From a virus, in IMG/VR virus record IMGVR_UViG_3300010401_000054, positions 1-38,843 of that record: 38,843 nucleotides of DNA; one strand, given 5' to 3'. A model generated the notes under the pieces. The model was given only the letters and a program-made list of their open reading frames with translations, was not told where the DNA came from and did no database searches. Within the stretch, counting starts at the first letter, position 1. Each line of letters begins with the position of its first letter. Positions 7,170 to 15,492 of this stretch are shown here, piece by piece. The position numbers were made by a program, and so were the translations under genes.

Positions 7170-7660
7170 AAACGCCGGAAGAATTGGCCGATAAATTCTA
7201 TGAAGAGCTTAGAGGTTTCGGATCGGAAGAAACCTACCTGAAAATTGAGGATGTAAAAAAAGCCGTCGCCAAAGCTGTCCGCATCGGGCAATTAGAAGCA
7301 TATCGAGAGGCGGCAAATATAGCCATTGAAGAAGTCGCTATGAATCAAGAATATGAAATCACGAAAAGCCCAATGAAGCTCGGCCATAAAATAGAAAAAA
7401 GGATTCGAGATAAGGCCGACGCCATCGAGAAACTTGAATTTGGAAAACCAGTTCAAGCCGATCTCCGTCTCAACTGCGAAGGCCACCAGAGAGAGATTAT
7501 CGACTACGAAATCGGGCTTTGGAAATGTCCGAAATGCGGGCAGCTTGGTCAGCGTGGGATTTGCTTGCCGATGGAAGATTGCCCAAAATGCGGCAGCGGA
7601 ATTTTGGTCGAATCACATGGCCTGTGCCCAACTTGTCACATAAAGGAAAAATCCAAATGA
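7166..7660 (+). CDS. Zinc-ribbon protein
   Basis: 164 residues from ATG 7166, in ATGA overlap with the small gene before it and with AGAGGAAG upstream. The N-terminal 100 residues are helical and charged. The C-terminal 50 carry three cysteine pairs, CPKCG, CPKCG and CPTCH, forming one or two zinc ribbons. The function is unknown. Confidence 0.6.
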   Translation: MKTPEELADKFYEELRGFGSEETYLKIEDVKKAVAKAVRIGQLEAYREAANIAIEEVAMNQEYEITKSPMKLGHKIEKRIRDKADAIEKLEFGKPVQADLRLNCEGHQREIIDYEIGLWKCPKCGQLGQRGICLPMEDCPKCGSGILVESHGLCPTCHIKEKSK

Positions 7661-7686
7661 TCTCCCGCGCCGAAGGTGGAAGATGA
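7657..7686 (+). other. Nine-codon mini-ORF bridging two genes
   Basis: It reads MISRAEGGR. Its ATG overlaps the preceding stop in ATGA and its TGA overlaps the following ATG in ATGA. It may serve only to carry ribosomes between neighbours. The following gene also has AAGGTGGAAG before its ATG, inside this mini-ORF. Confidence 0.35.
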
Positions 7687-7859
7687 AACCAAGTAAGAGA
7701 ATCCCATTGAAATACACAACGCTTTGGATTCAGCCGATTTCTCTTGGCGGGAAGAAAGGAAACCGCATTACCTATACGATCTTGGTGGATGTTCCTGTGA
7801 AACTTTTTGGAAAATCAAAATATAGAACAAGAATCGGCGTTTATCTGGTGAAGCCATGA
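7683..7859 (+). CDS. Small basic hypothetical protein (58 residues)
   Basis: ATG 7683 follows AAGGTGGAAG, and the stop overlaps the next ATG in ATGA. It is beta-rich and basic (KYTTLWIQPISLGG, YTILVDVPVKLFGK). No family is recognised. Support comes from the ribosome site and the conserved junction type. Confidence 0.5.
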   Translation: MKPSKRIPLKYTTLWIQPISLGGKKGNRITYTILVDVPVKLFGKSKYRTRIGVYLVKP

Positions 7860-8191
7860 CCCCATTTCGCGAAGAGGCAGAGAGGCTTGGATTCCACGAC
7901 AGCCAATGTCGCTCCAACGATGGCGTCTGGTCCTGCAACTGCGATTTCAAAGGGCAGGTCGATGCCATTGAAAGGGCCCTCGCTCGGGTCGCGGCGCGGC
8001 ATTTGTTTGAATTGAAGAAGCGCTTCGAGGCCAGGATGAATGAACAATGCTCCGAAGAAAAGGGCTGCGATTCCTATGAACACGGTTACGAATGTCTACG
8101 CGGTTGGGAAGGAACGGCCATTCTCTGGGATTACATGAAAGAGCTTGGATTGCTCGAAGCCAAGGCCCGATCTCTGGAGGAGGGGAAATGA
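7856..8191 (+). CDS. Hypothetical protein
   Basis: 111 residues, in 4-base overlap on both sides. It begins with an aromatic, cysteine-containing segment (CRSNDGVWSCNCDF) followed by a helical stretch with a second cysteine group (CSEEKGCDSY...YEC). Possibly a small zinc- or disulfide-stabilised protein; no family is recognised. Confidence 0.55.
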   Translation: MTPFREEAERLGFHDSQCRSNDGVWSCNCDFKGQVDAIERALARVAARHLFELKKRFEARMNEQCSEEKGCDSYEHGYECLRGWEGTAILWDYMKELGLLEAKARSLEEGK

Positions 8192-8307
8192 GCGAGGAGA
8201 CAATCAATTTTCTTTTAGTTCTCTCCAAGATCCTTCTCGCGGCAACGATCTTAGTCGCCATTATCGTTTGGCTGATTAGTCGAAAAATTGGCAGGGGGCC
8301 GATGTGA
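8188..8307 (+). CDS. 39-residue single-span membrane protein
   Basis: ATG at 8188 follows GGAGGAGGGGAA. The stop overlaps the next GTG in GTGA. After MSEETIN come about 24 hydrophobic residues (FLLVLSKILLAATILVAIIV) and a short basic end (SRKIGRG), giving an N-out/C-in single span. The same frame is open further upstream, but the ribosome site and junction support this start. Function unknown. Confidence 0.55.
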   Translation: MSEETINFLLVLSKILLAATILVAIIVWLISRKIGRGPM

Positions 8308-8516
8308 GCGAGAAAAAGCCGACCGTCTATTTAGGAAATCATCATTGGGAAATCGGCAAGCCCATAGCTGCTGTGGTTGGAAAATGGAATCTCGAAACCG
8401 CCTTCACCGAGCTAGAGAGGCTTGGTTATGAAGTAAAGAATTTCGAGGTCGTTCCCATCGAGCCGACGTTTCTGATCTTTGCCGTTCCAGCAGAAAAGGA
8501 AAAACATGGAATTTGA
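8304..8516 (+). CDS. Small hypothetical protein (70 residues)
   Basis: GTG start in a GTGA overlap with the membrane protein. It is an alternating alpha/beta sequence (FTELERLGYEVKNFEVVPIE) without motifs. It overlaps the next gene by 11 bases. Confidence 0.5.
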   Translation: MSEKKPTVYLGNHHWEIGKPIAAVVGKWNLETAFTELERLGYEVKNFEVVPIEPTFLIFAVPAEKEKHGI

Positions 8517-8841
8517 TCAACTCCGTTGGGACCAGGAACAAAGGGCGCAACTTCTCATTCCCTATCTCCTGGCTCTGGAAGGGCTGAAAGAACTTCATCG
8601 AAAGCAGGCTTGGGAAGAAGTCGCTAGGCTGCGCACCGAAGTTTACAATCTAAATTATTACGGCAAAAAGAATCGGATCAACGCAGAGATCGAAACTTTC
8701 CAAACCGCCCTAGCAATCCTTCAATCCATTTTCGAGAAGCAGCCTTGCAATGTCACCAATGAGCCATGCGATTGCTACCTGAAGGAATTTGAAAAACGAA
8801 TCAAGGGTCGAATAAATGACCTGGAGAAACAAAATGGATAA
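8506..8841 (+). CDS. Helical hypothetical protein
   Basis: 111 residues from ATG 8506, preceded by AAAAGGAAAAAC. It is almost all helical with long charged segments and two cysteine pairs near residue 85-92 (CNVTNEPCDC). An earlier in-frame ATG at 8479 lies inside the previous gene and has no ribosome site. Confidence 0.5.
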   Translation: MEFDQLRWDQEQRAQLLIPYLLALEGLKELHRKQAWEEVARLRTEVYNLNYYGKKNRINAEIETFQTALAILQSIFEKQPCNVTNEPCDCYLKEFEKRIKGRINDLEKQNG

Positions 8842-9136
8842 CTGTCAGCATCACCACATTGGCGCACGACACGATTCTATCAGCCACAAGACTTTCGTTT
8901 GCTGCGCCGATTGCGGAAAGATTTTGGAGGATCTTAAGGCCGATGGCTATTGCGTTGATTGCGAAAAGGAATTCTATCCTTTCAAATCCATCGAAGAGGC
9001 CGCAGAAAAAAGAGGACGAAGGGAAGGGGCTTTTGCTACCCTGACGCACATCATCGAAGCCTTTGAAAAGAGTGGCATATTCGACGAAGGACAATTAAAG
9101 ATCCTTCGCCAAAAAGCAGAGGAGTTGAAGAAATGA
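8834..9136 (+). CDS. Zinc-finger-like protein
   Basis: 100 residues from ATG 8834, placed 7 bases after GGAGAAAC; an in-frame ATG at 8816 lacks such a site. CQHHH at the start, CCADCG near 27 and CVDC near 43 suggest a zinc site. The C-terminal half is a helix-rich tail. The stop overlaps the next start in ATGA. Confidence 0.55.
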   Translation: MDNCQHHHIGARHDSISHKTFVCCADCGKILEDLKADGYCVDCEKEFYPFKSIEEAAEKRGRREGAFATLTHIIEAFEKSGIFDEGQLKILRQKAEELKK

Positions 9137-10287
9137 GTTATCAAAATATCAATCCAGATATTAACGCCATCGCCGCTGCGCAGGGAATCGAAGTCGGCTC
9201 GGCGCTTTGGAAATCCGGCGGTCCCGCTGCGCTTGCTTCTTCTACTGGCGGGCAGCCTTCCTATGGATGGAACCACGACTACAAGCTGACCCAATCGAAC
9301 GCGGCGAATTGGGTGCGGGCGGTGATTGCGAACTACGCGAGCCGCCGCTGCTATTACATCAATGCCCCTTTGCGCCAGAACGGTTATCCCAACGCCGGGC
9401 GTCCGGTGGGCTGGATTCCAGAGGACAGCCTAGACCAAGCGAACGGCCAAACGATTTACCAAACCTCCAACGGCCCGGTAACGATGAGTGGGCCTGACGT
9501 TCTGCATTTCCAAATCAACCCGCTATTCACCGTGTTCGACAGCAAGGGCTTCACGGTGAAAGCGAAGGGAAAAGATTGGGACGCGAGCTATGTGGCGGGG
9601 ATTCTAATTCGCCTTCTCATGGCTTCTCTCGCCGGACAGATGCGCGCGAACACGGGCTATCTCTGGGGAGATCGCGGTGCGTGTCAGATCACCATGAACT
9701 TCACCCGCGCTATTAAGCGTGGACTCGTCAATCCCGAGGACATCAAAACATTTCAGGACTGGCTTGCGAATGCCTATCTCGATGAGTATGAGAAAGCTCC
9801 CGGCCTGAATGTCAACCAGTTCAAAGATAATGGGATGCCCCCGCCGAATATCCAAACCTATAACGGCCTCTTTTGGGTTTTGGGTGGCTCCTATGAGCTT
9901 TGGTCTGTCACTCCCGACTCGGCTCCTTGGAAGCCTCGCTTCGAGCAAATCATTCGCCGATGGGCGCAGTTCCTTGTCGATCTCGACGAAGTGCAGCCCG
10001 AGGCATTTCTCGACATTGATTGTTTCGCGGCTACGCCGGAGATCCTTGCGGGGATCAATGGCCTGCCTTTGGAAACCTTGGACGGCAAGCTCACTCCCGA
10101 TCAGATCCTTGTTCAAGGATCGACCGATTGGGGCTTGTGGGGATTCCGCGCTGCGATGACGGCGGAGAAGCTTCTAGGCGCAGCAGCAAAGCCCTTGGCC
10201 GATAAGATGAAGGCGAAGTGGCTTCCGAAGGTCGGAGTGTCAGACAATAAAGTTTGGCTGGTCGACGCGGAGAATAAATATCTCTAG
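9133..10287 (+). CDS. Unidentified 384-residue protein at the end of the left arm
   Basis: Starts in an ATGA overlap after GAGGAG. It is much larger than the genes before it, rich in Trp, Tyr and Asn, and lacks signal peptide, membrane segments and cysteine pairs. The N-terminal part has Gly/Ser-rich loops (GGQPSYGWNHDY). The middle has CQITMNFTRAIKRGLVNPED and a WVLGGSYELWSVTP segment, suggesting an alpha-helical enzyme or binding domain. I do not recognise it. A carbohydrate-active enzyme, an accessory virion protein or an endolysin-like enzyme would all fit the place, but no catalytic motif is assigned. The stop TAG lies in a CTAG that is also the stop of the convergent gene. Confidence 0.7.
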   Translation: MSYQNINPDINAIAAAQGIEVGSALWKSGGPAALASSTGGQPSYGWNHDYKLTQSNAANWVRAVIANYASRRCYYINAPLRQNGYPNAGRPVGWIPEDSLDQANGQTIYQTSNGPVTMSGPDVLHFQINPLFTVFDSKGFTVKAKGKDWDASYVAGILIRLLMASLAGQMRANTGYLWGDRGACQITMNFTRAIKRGLVNPEDIKTFQDWLANAYLDEYEKAPGLNVNQFKDNGMPPPNIQTYNGLFWVLGGSYELWSVTPDSAPWKPRFEQIIRRWAQFLVDLDEVQPEAFLDIDCFAATPEILAGINGLPLETLDGKLTPDQILVQGSTDWGLWGFRAAMTAEKLLGAAAKPLADKMKAKWLPKVGVSDNKVWLVDAENKYL

Positions 10288-10562
10288 GCCAAGCTGATAT
10301 AGTAAACGACCGTCCCGGTCATCTTCACGAAAAGGCCAGTATTGAAGGGCGTATTCACCAATTCTCCCTGGCTGGGATTGGCGGCATCCAGCGTGCCTAG
10401 CAAGGTTCCGGTGTCGTCAAAGCCGTCATAGAGGCTGATGGTGCCGACGCCAATTTTCCAGGTGATGCTGAGAATGGTTCCCTTCTGACCAGAAACAATA
10501 AACCCGGCGCTTGAGGGGACGGTGACAACTGCTTTCGGTTCGGCGAGATGTACGAGAGGCAT
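10284..10562 (-). CDS. Small beta-rich virion protein
   Basis: 92 residues, last gene of the late operon, with AAGGAGAAAAGAA before its ATG. It alternates short strands (TILSITWKIGVGTISLYDGF) and ends GLFVKMTGTVVYYISLA, a layout typical of small phage beta-sandwich proteins found near tail fibres or hubs. Its stop shares CTAG with the convergent left-arm gene, leaving no space for a terminator between them. Confidence 0.55.
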   Translation of the reverse strand: MPLVHLAEPKAVVTVPSSAGFIVSGQKGTILSITWKIGVGTISLYDGFDDTGTLLGTLDAANPSQGELVNTPFNTGLFVKMTGTVVYYISLA

Positions 10563-10574
10563 TTTCTTTTCTCC

Positions 10575-11438
10575 TTAAACTGGCTGGTACTCCACAATGC
10601 AAATGACGTCAGCCGCCGAGAGATCCGTCGGTGATCCCGTCTTGGTAATCTCCAAGCGGATCGCATCGTTGGCGGCAATCGTTTGATTCTGGTTCGGCGT
10701 GAGGTCGTAGAAAGTATTGGCGGCGATCTCTGCGCCGTTCGTCGTCTTGGCGGCGGAAAGTAAATTCAATGACGCCGTAATATTTCTCACTTGAAAGTCC
10801 CATCGCGTGCCCGCGCCCGAACCCGTCGTCGCCGTGTCCGAAAGCAGGGTGACTTGGGTGATCTTGCAGTTCGAGAAAGGCCCGTTCAGGATCAAGCGAT
10901 TATGCGTGGCGTTCGTAAAGACAAAGGCCCGCACAAAGGTTTGGGTGAATTGGGCGTCGCGGGAAATGCCGCGCGGGTTGAAGAGTAAAATTCCCGACGC
11001 TCCGGTAACGATCACCTTTCCAACGGGAGGCTGGCCCGTATTGGGCGTAGCGGTAATTGCGCCCGACGTTGAGGGATCGACCCATACTAAGCTGCCCGCG
11101 CCGATGCCCGTGTTGATTTTGACATGGCCACCGATCTGGACGAAACAGAGATCATTATTGGCTACCGAAGTGCCGCCGTTCTCATCCATCGTAGCCATAC
11201 CGCAAAGATCCCCAAAGTCGGCGGCTAGGGCCTTGGCGATGGTGGGAACGATGTGGTCGTCGACCGTGGCGCGGTTCACGAGCTTCACCACGGCTGGAAG
11301 CGTGATGCTGCCGCCCGAAGTGTTCTGGGCGATAATGGCCGTGCCTTCGCATAACATTCGCTGCATATTGCGAAGTGCGGCTTGAGAGGCAGAAAGATTA
11401 TCGGTCGCGTCGATTGCCAGCGTTTCGGTCGTTGCCAT
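10575..11438 (-). CDS. Probable tail-associated structural protein
   Basis: 287 residues with GGAGTAAGCG before the ATG. The first half has a compact beta domain with GHVKINTGIGAGSLVWVDPS and PPVGKVIVTG, resembling phage cement or decoration domains. The second half (SNCKITQVTLLSDTATTGSG to the C-terminus) is a jelly-roll-like beta domain. It lies directly after the receptor-binding J-like gene, so a place at the tail tip is more likely than the capsid. It is identified only by composition and place. Confidence 0.5.
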   Translation of the reverse strand: MATTETLAIDATDNLSASQAALRNMQRMLCEGTAIIAQNTSGGSITLPAVVKLVNRATVDDHIVPTIAKALAADFGDLCGMATMDENGGTSVANNDLCFVQIGGHVKINTGIGAGSLVWVDPSTSGAITATPNTGQPPVGKVIVTGASGILLFNPRGISRDAQFTQTFVRAFVFTNATHNRLILNGPFSNCKITQVTLLSDTATTGSGAGTRWDFQVRNITASLNLLSAAKTTNGAEIAANTFYDLTPNQNQTIAANDAIRLEITKTGSPTDLSAADVICIVEYQPV

Positions 11439-11447
11439 CGCTTACTC

Positions 11448-14400
11448 CTACACGGGCGTAGCCGTGATGTGCAGAGAATTCAGTATACCAAGGAAATCGG
11501 GATCAGAGGAAGATGCCAAGATTCGGACCTTCAGGTAACGGAAATTGTATTGCCCCGCGATGAAAGTCGAATATGGCGAGTAGGTCACATTATCGGTGGA
11601 GAGGGAAATCTGGATCGTATAGGTAATGTGGTTCCCGTCCGTCACCGTACCGAGCCAGGTTGAGTTTTGCCCGGTCAGCGAATTCCAGGCGAAGGTCGCT
11701 GTGTTCCATTTCAGCGTGGAATCGAATTCGTTGACCGAGAGGCCGATCTGAAGGATGTAGTCGTCAATCGCAGCGGCATCCAGAACTCCGGTTTCATAAA
11801 CCGCAGCGCCACCATTCCATTGAGTCGTTTGGGCCGTGGCCGAATTCCAAGAAAAGGTGGCTGCGTTCCATTTCAGGATCACCCCGCCGTTCATCTTCAG
11901 AGTGCCGTTGGGCTGGACGGTGAAATTCGTTTTCGTTCCCGCCCAGGCCGGGGCCTCTTGGTCGTCAATCGCCGGGGTGCCCACAATGGTCGGGGTGATG
12001 GAAACCGAAGAAGCGTTCTGGGAATAATTGCCGATGGTGTTCTTGGCTTTGATCCAGAAAGTATTCAGCACGTTTGGGCTGTAATTGACGGTCGTAAATG
12101 TCGTCGCCGTAATGTCCGAGCCGATGACCGTCCCGCCTTGCCAGCTACTTCCCGAGCGGATTTCATAGCCTTGTAGGTTGGTGATGAGGACGCCATTCCA
12201 GGTGAACACCAAGGAGTTTCCATTTTGCGCCACGGCAAATCCGCTGACGTCGGGGGGCTTGGCTTGGCTCCCGGTAATGGAGATGGAGACAAAGGGGACA
12301 TCCTCGGGCGCGGTATATTGCACGCCGTTACCGGCAACGGAAACTACCGCTATGTCATAGCTGTCTCCCAAGGCCACATAGTCCTGTCCAATCGTAAAGG
12401 TGTTGTCGGTCGTCTCACCAACGAGGCCAAAGCCAATGTCTGGTTGGCTGGTGAGCTTGAGGTAGATCCTATTCGTGTATGGAGAATTCGCCTCGGGCTT
12501 CACCCAGGAAATATTGACCTGGATAATCAGCGTGCCGTCGGCCTGGATCTGATCTATCTCCTCGGCGGCAAGATTCGTAACTACCGGGGGAACTTCATTG
12601 GAGCTTGGATTAGCGTCGCCGCCCACTTCGGCAACGAAGCCGGGGTCGTCATCGTAGACCGCTGCGTTGTATTCGAAGGCTTTGATCTGGGTGACCAAAT
12701 CGGAATCCCGAATAATCTCAGAGATTCGATAGAGCTTCGCCGCGAAGCCTGCGGTGGTGGAAGTAGCCGCCGACCAGGGATCGCCCTTCTTGGGCAGGTC
12801 GCTTGTGTTCCACGCCGCACTTACCGTGAGGCTGGTTCCCGGCGCGTAGGTTCCTGGCGCGGTGCTAATGGTACGGGTCTGGAAAACGTCCACTCCAGTT
12901 CCAGAAGTGCGAACGGTAATTTGCAAAGTCCCTGAGCCGGGAACCGTCACTTCGCTGTCGAGCTTGATGGTCGTCGTCGATCCCGCATCTTCGAATGTCC
13001 GGCCCGAAGCCGTACCCCAGAAAGGCATATCGTGGGCGACGGCGATAATGTCTCCCGGCTCGGCGGCCAGGGAGTCTACCGGGACAGAGAACTGGACCTG
13101 GCGCGAGATGAGATCGGCCTGGTTGAAAAAGAATTGTGCCTGCCGCGCGGCTTGATAGGAGCGCGTAATGCAGGGCATACGGATCTGATCGTTGCGGTAG
13201 AGATTGGAAATGTTCGGATCAAACGCCGTCTGCGTATCCGGGTTCCAATGGTCGGCCTCGTTCAGATAATCGACGTCGATGTGATTCGGCTTCTCCTGGC
13301 GCGAACTGATAGAGAAAGAAAAGCTATCTCTCACAATATTGCCCATCGTGAAAAGCTGGACCGGATTTCCGGTCTGGTCGATCTTCACTCGGATCTTCGA
13401 TCCGGCGCGAACAAAAGCCCCGCGAGCGCAGACACCAATTTTCTGCACCTCATCCCAGAGGCGATCCTGCGTGTCGAAAACGGTATTGCAGGTGAATCGT
13501 TCTTTCAGCGTTCCTAGGCCATCGCCGATGTCAATCTGGGTGACGCAGAAATCTGCCCAATCTTTGAAGCTCTGCAAGTCAATATCGCAAAGCGTCATGT
13601 CCGTTCCCCCGCCGTAGCGCGGATTCATAAAGGCATCGAGCGCACACCAAGCCGGAGAGTCGGACCAGAGAAGAGAAAACACCGGGGCCGTGACGAGGCC
13701 GCTTGTCCAAATGTAAACGAGCTTACCTAGGATCTCGGTATTGATATTCGGCAGGTCGCCCTGGAAGTTCTCCGCCGCGACGCCCTTGATGGCAAGCAGC
13801 GCTACGTTGGGATAAGAGAAGCTGTCGCCATAGGTAATTTCATTCACCGAATCGAATTCAAACTGGGTGGAGAATCCTCCGAATGCCGGGTCGTCATAGG
13901 TTTGAAGCCTAACGAGCTGGATGGCATAGAAGCCTGGATCGACATTATCGAAACGGATCTCTCGGCTAAATTGATTGCTCGTCTTGTTGGTGACGATGAA
14001 ATCGTAGTCAATCCAGTTCGCTTCTACGGCGGGCGCGTTTTTGAAAGCAAGTTTCTGGTAACGAATCCGCATTTGCTGGTGGACGTAGTGAACAATGCTG
14101 CCGATGTAGATAAGGCCGTTGGGCCAGGTGATGATGACCGAGAAGCCTTCCACCGATTCGGTCGTGGAATTGTAAGTAACGGGCGAGGCCGCGTAGACAA
14201 TTTGCCCGACATTAATGCTATTGACCGTATCTGAGAATCCGCCGATCACCGTTTGATCGGGATACCCAAGCCGCCAGGAAACGGAAAGCCCGTCGATATC
14301 TTTCGCCTCCACGTCGCCGATGCGGATTCCTTCTGGGATGCGTGTTCCCGTCAGCCCGTCCACGTCGCCCGATTGATTGGCTATGGCAGCGATGGGGCCT

Positions 14401-14987
14401 TCGCAGAGAGCAATAAGGGCCGAGAGGGTGACCTTGCCGGATTTGGGGTCAACGGTTTTGAAAGAGTTGATGTACTGCCCGCCGACGACGTGCTTGCCGT
14501 AACAAACGGCGATGGGTGTTCCGTTCTTTAACGTCGTCTGGATCTTGCCGAAGTTGTAGGTCGGCGATTCGATTCCCGTCTTCGATGGCCGCAGGCTGGA
14601 ATAAAGCGTCGCCAGCAACCACATCGGAAACCAGCTTGCGAACGTGACGACGCCGATAGCCGCATTGAGGAACTTGTTCTTCCCCAAATGCGGCGGAGCG
14701 AAAGGATTTTTCTGTCCTTTCCCGAGAGAAGAAAAATAAGTGAGATCGTCGCCGGGCTCTACCGGATAGCGCGGCCAGTTCTTTTCTTCAACCTGAAGTC
14801 CGTTAACGATGCAGCAAGCATTACCGCCGTTGGCGAGGGTGAGGCGAATTTCTTCGGGAATGAAATCCTGAACCGTACAGCCCGCCATCCAGAGGTGCTT
14901 GCTCTCTGCGCCCCGCTCCCGGCTGATGGGGTCGAGCAGGACGTGGACCTTGATAAGCGGATCGCTCTCAATCAAGGAAACTGTCAT
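11448..14987 (-). CDS. J: Tail tip / central fibre protein, lambda gpJ-like
   Basis: 1179 residues, the largest protein in the window. The N-terminal third has gpJ-type tail-hub features, including a hydrophobic stretch near 115-130 and GTPIAVCYGKHVVGGQYINS (about 155-174), followed by the hub domain with CALDAFMNPRYGGG. Residues about 790-1010 hold fibronectin-III-like repeats (PPDVSGFAVAQNGNSLVFTW). The C-terminus has two related Trp-rich units (LKWNAATFSWNS and LKWNTATFAWNS) and a final RYLKVRIL beta unit of the sort that binds surface sugars. It should set host range. It overlaps the NlpC gene by 20 bases. A gpI-like gene, between K and J in lambda, is not seen. Confidence 0.85.
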   Translation of the reverse strand: MTVSLIESDPLIKVHVLLDPISRERGAESKHLWMAGCTVQDFIPEEIRLTLANGGNACCIVNGLQVEEKNWPRYPVEPGDDLTYFSSLGKGQKNPFAPPHLGKNKFLNAAIGVVTFASWFPMWLLATLYSSLRPSKTGIESPTYNFGKIQTTLKNGTPIAVCYGKHVVGGQYINSFKTVDPKSGKVTLSALIALCEGPIAAIANQSGDVDGLTGTRIPEGIRIGDVEAKDIDGLSVSWRLGYPDQTVIGGFSDTVNSINVGQIVYAASPVTYNSTTESVEGFSVIITWPNGLIYIGSIVHYVHQQMRIRYQKLAFKNAPAVEANWIDYDFIVTNKTSNQFSREIRFDNVDPGFYAIQLVRLQTYDDPAFGGFSTQFEFDSVNEITYGDSFSYPNVALLAIKGVAAENFQGDLPNINTEILGKLVYIWTSGLVTAPVFSLLWSDSPAWCALDAFMNPRYGGGTDMTLCDIDLQSFKDWADFCVTQIDIGDGLGTLKERFTCNTVFDTQDRLWDEVQKIGVCARGAFVRAGSKIRVKIDQTGNPVQLFTMGNIVRDSFSFSISSRQEKPNHIDVDYLNEADHWNPDTQTAFDPNISNLYRNDQIRMPCITRSYQAARQAQFFFNQADLISRQVQFSVPVDSLAAEPGDIIAVAHDMPFWGTASGRTFEDAGSTTTIKLDSEVTVPGSGTLQITVRTSGTGVDVFQTRTISTAPGTYAPGTSLTVSAAWNTSDLPKKGDPWSAATSTTAGFAAKLYRISEIIRDSDLVTQIKAFEYNAAVYDDDPGFVAEVGGDANPSSNEVPPVVTNLAAEEIDQIQADGTLIIQVNISWVKPEANSPYTNRIYLKLTSQPDIGFGLVGETTDNTFTIGQDYVALGDSYDIAVVSVAGNGVQYTAPEDVPFVSISITGSQAKPPDVSGFAVAQNGNSLVFTWNGVLITNLQGYEIRSGSSWQGGTVIGSDITATTFTTVNYSPNVLNTFWIKAKNTIGNYSQNASSVSITPTIVGTPAIDDQEAPAWAGTKTNFTVQPNGTLKMNGGVILKWNAATFSWNSATAQTTQWNGGAAVYETGVLDAAAIDDYILQIGLSVNEFDSTLKWNTATFAWNSLTGQNSTWLGTVTDGNHITYTIQISLSTDNVTYSPYSTFIAGQYNFRYLKVRILASSSDPDFLGILNSLHITATPV

Positions 14988-15492
14988 GCCGTAGCACCCT
15001 CCTGAGGCGGGAACGATAATCGGAAACCCGCCCGCGCACCACCCCCAAGGGCTTTAGGCAATGAACCATCCAGCCGTCATCAAGGAAAACCCCAATGTGG
15101 TCGATGGCCGGGCCGGGGAAGGCGAATAGAAGAAGATCCCCAGGGGCCAAATGGCGCGGGGAAACAGGCCGCCAGGAGGCTTTATAGGGCTCAATAAGAG
15201 TTTCCCCCCCGGCTTCGATAACGTCGCGCTGGAAGGATTCTAGGGGGTCTGGAATGGTGACGCCATAACCCCTTAGAACAAAGTCGATTGCGAAGCCGAA
15301 ACAGTCTAGCCCTTTCTCCGGGTCGCGCCCGAAATCAACGAAAGGGATGCCTATCATCCGATTGGCTAAACGGTTAAGCCAATCAGCGTTAGGAATGGCT
15401 CTGGGGGATTCCGGGGAATCCTCCGAACCTGTTGGGGTGGATTTTGGGTAGGGCATTTGCTGTTTCGTCGTCCCCATGGAAGCGGCATCCAT
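14968..15492 (-). CDS. Tail NlpC/P60 hydrolase, lambda gpK-like
   Basis: 174 residues from the first ATG. The peptidase core is visible: GLDCFGFAIDFV with nucleophile Cys64, DHIGVFLDDGWMVHC with His132, and His144 as the likely third residue. NlpC/P60 domains cleave cell-wall peptides during entry or act in tail assembly. The first 35 residues are Pro/Ser-rich, overlap the end of the gpL gene in another frame, and have no good ribosome site. ATGs are available at 15492, 15477 and 15456. The real start is uncertain; the domain begins near residue 36. Confidence 0.82.
   Translation of the reverse strand: MDAASMGTTKQQMPYPKSTPTGSEDSPESPRAIPNADWLNRLANRMIGIPFVDFGRDPEKGLDCFGFAIDFVLRGYGVTIPDPLESFQRDVIEAGGETLIEPYKASWRPVSPRHLAPGDLLLFAFPGPAIDHIGVFLDDGWMVHCLKPLGVVRGRVSDYRSRLRRVLRHDSFLD

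Noticed and set aside
11667-12935. Several open plus-strand frames opposite the gpJ-like gene
   Set aside because: They mirror the coding strand's codon bias, and none shows a recognisable domain.
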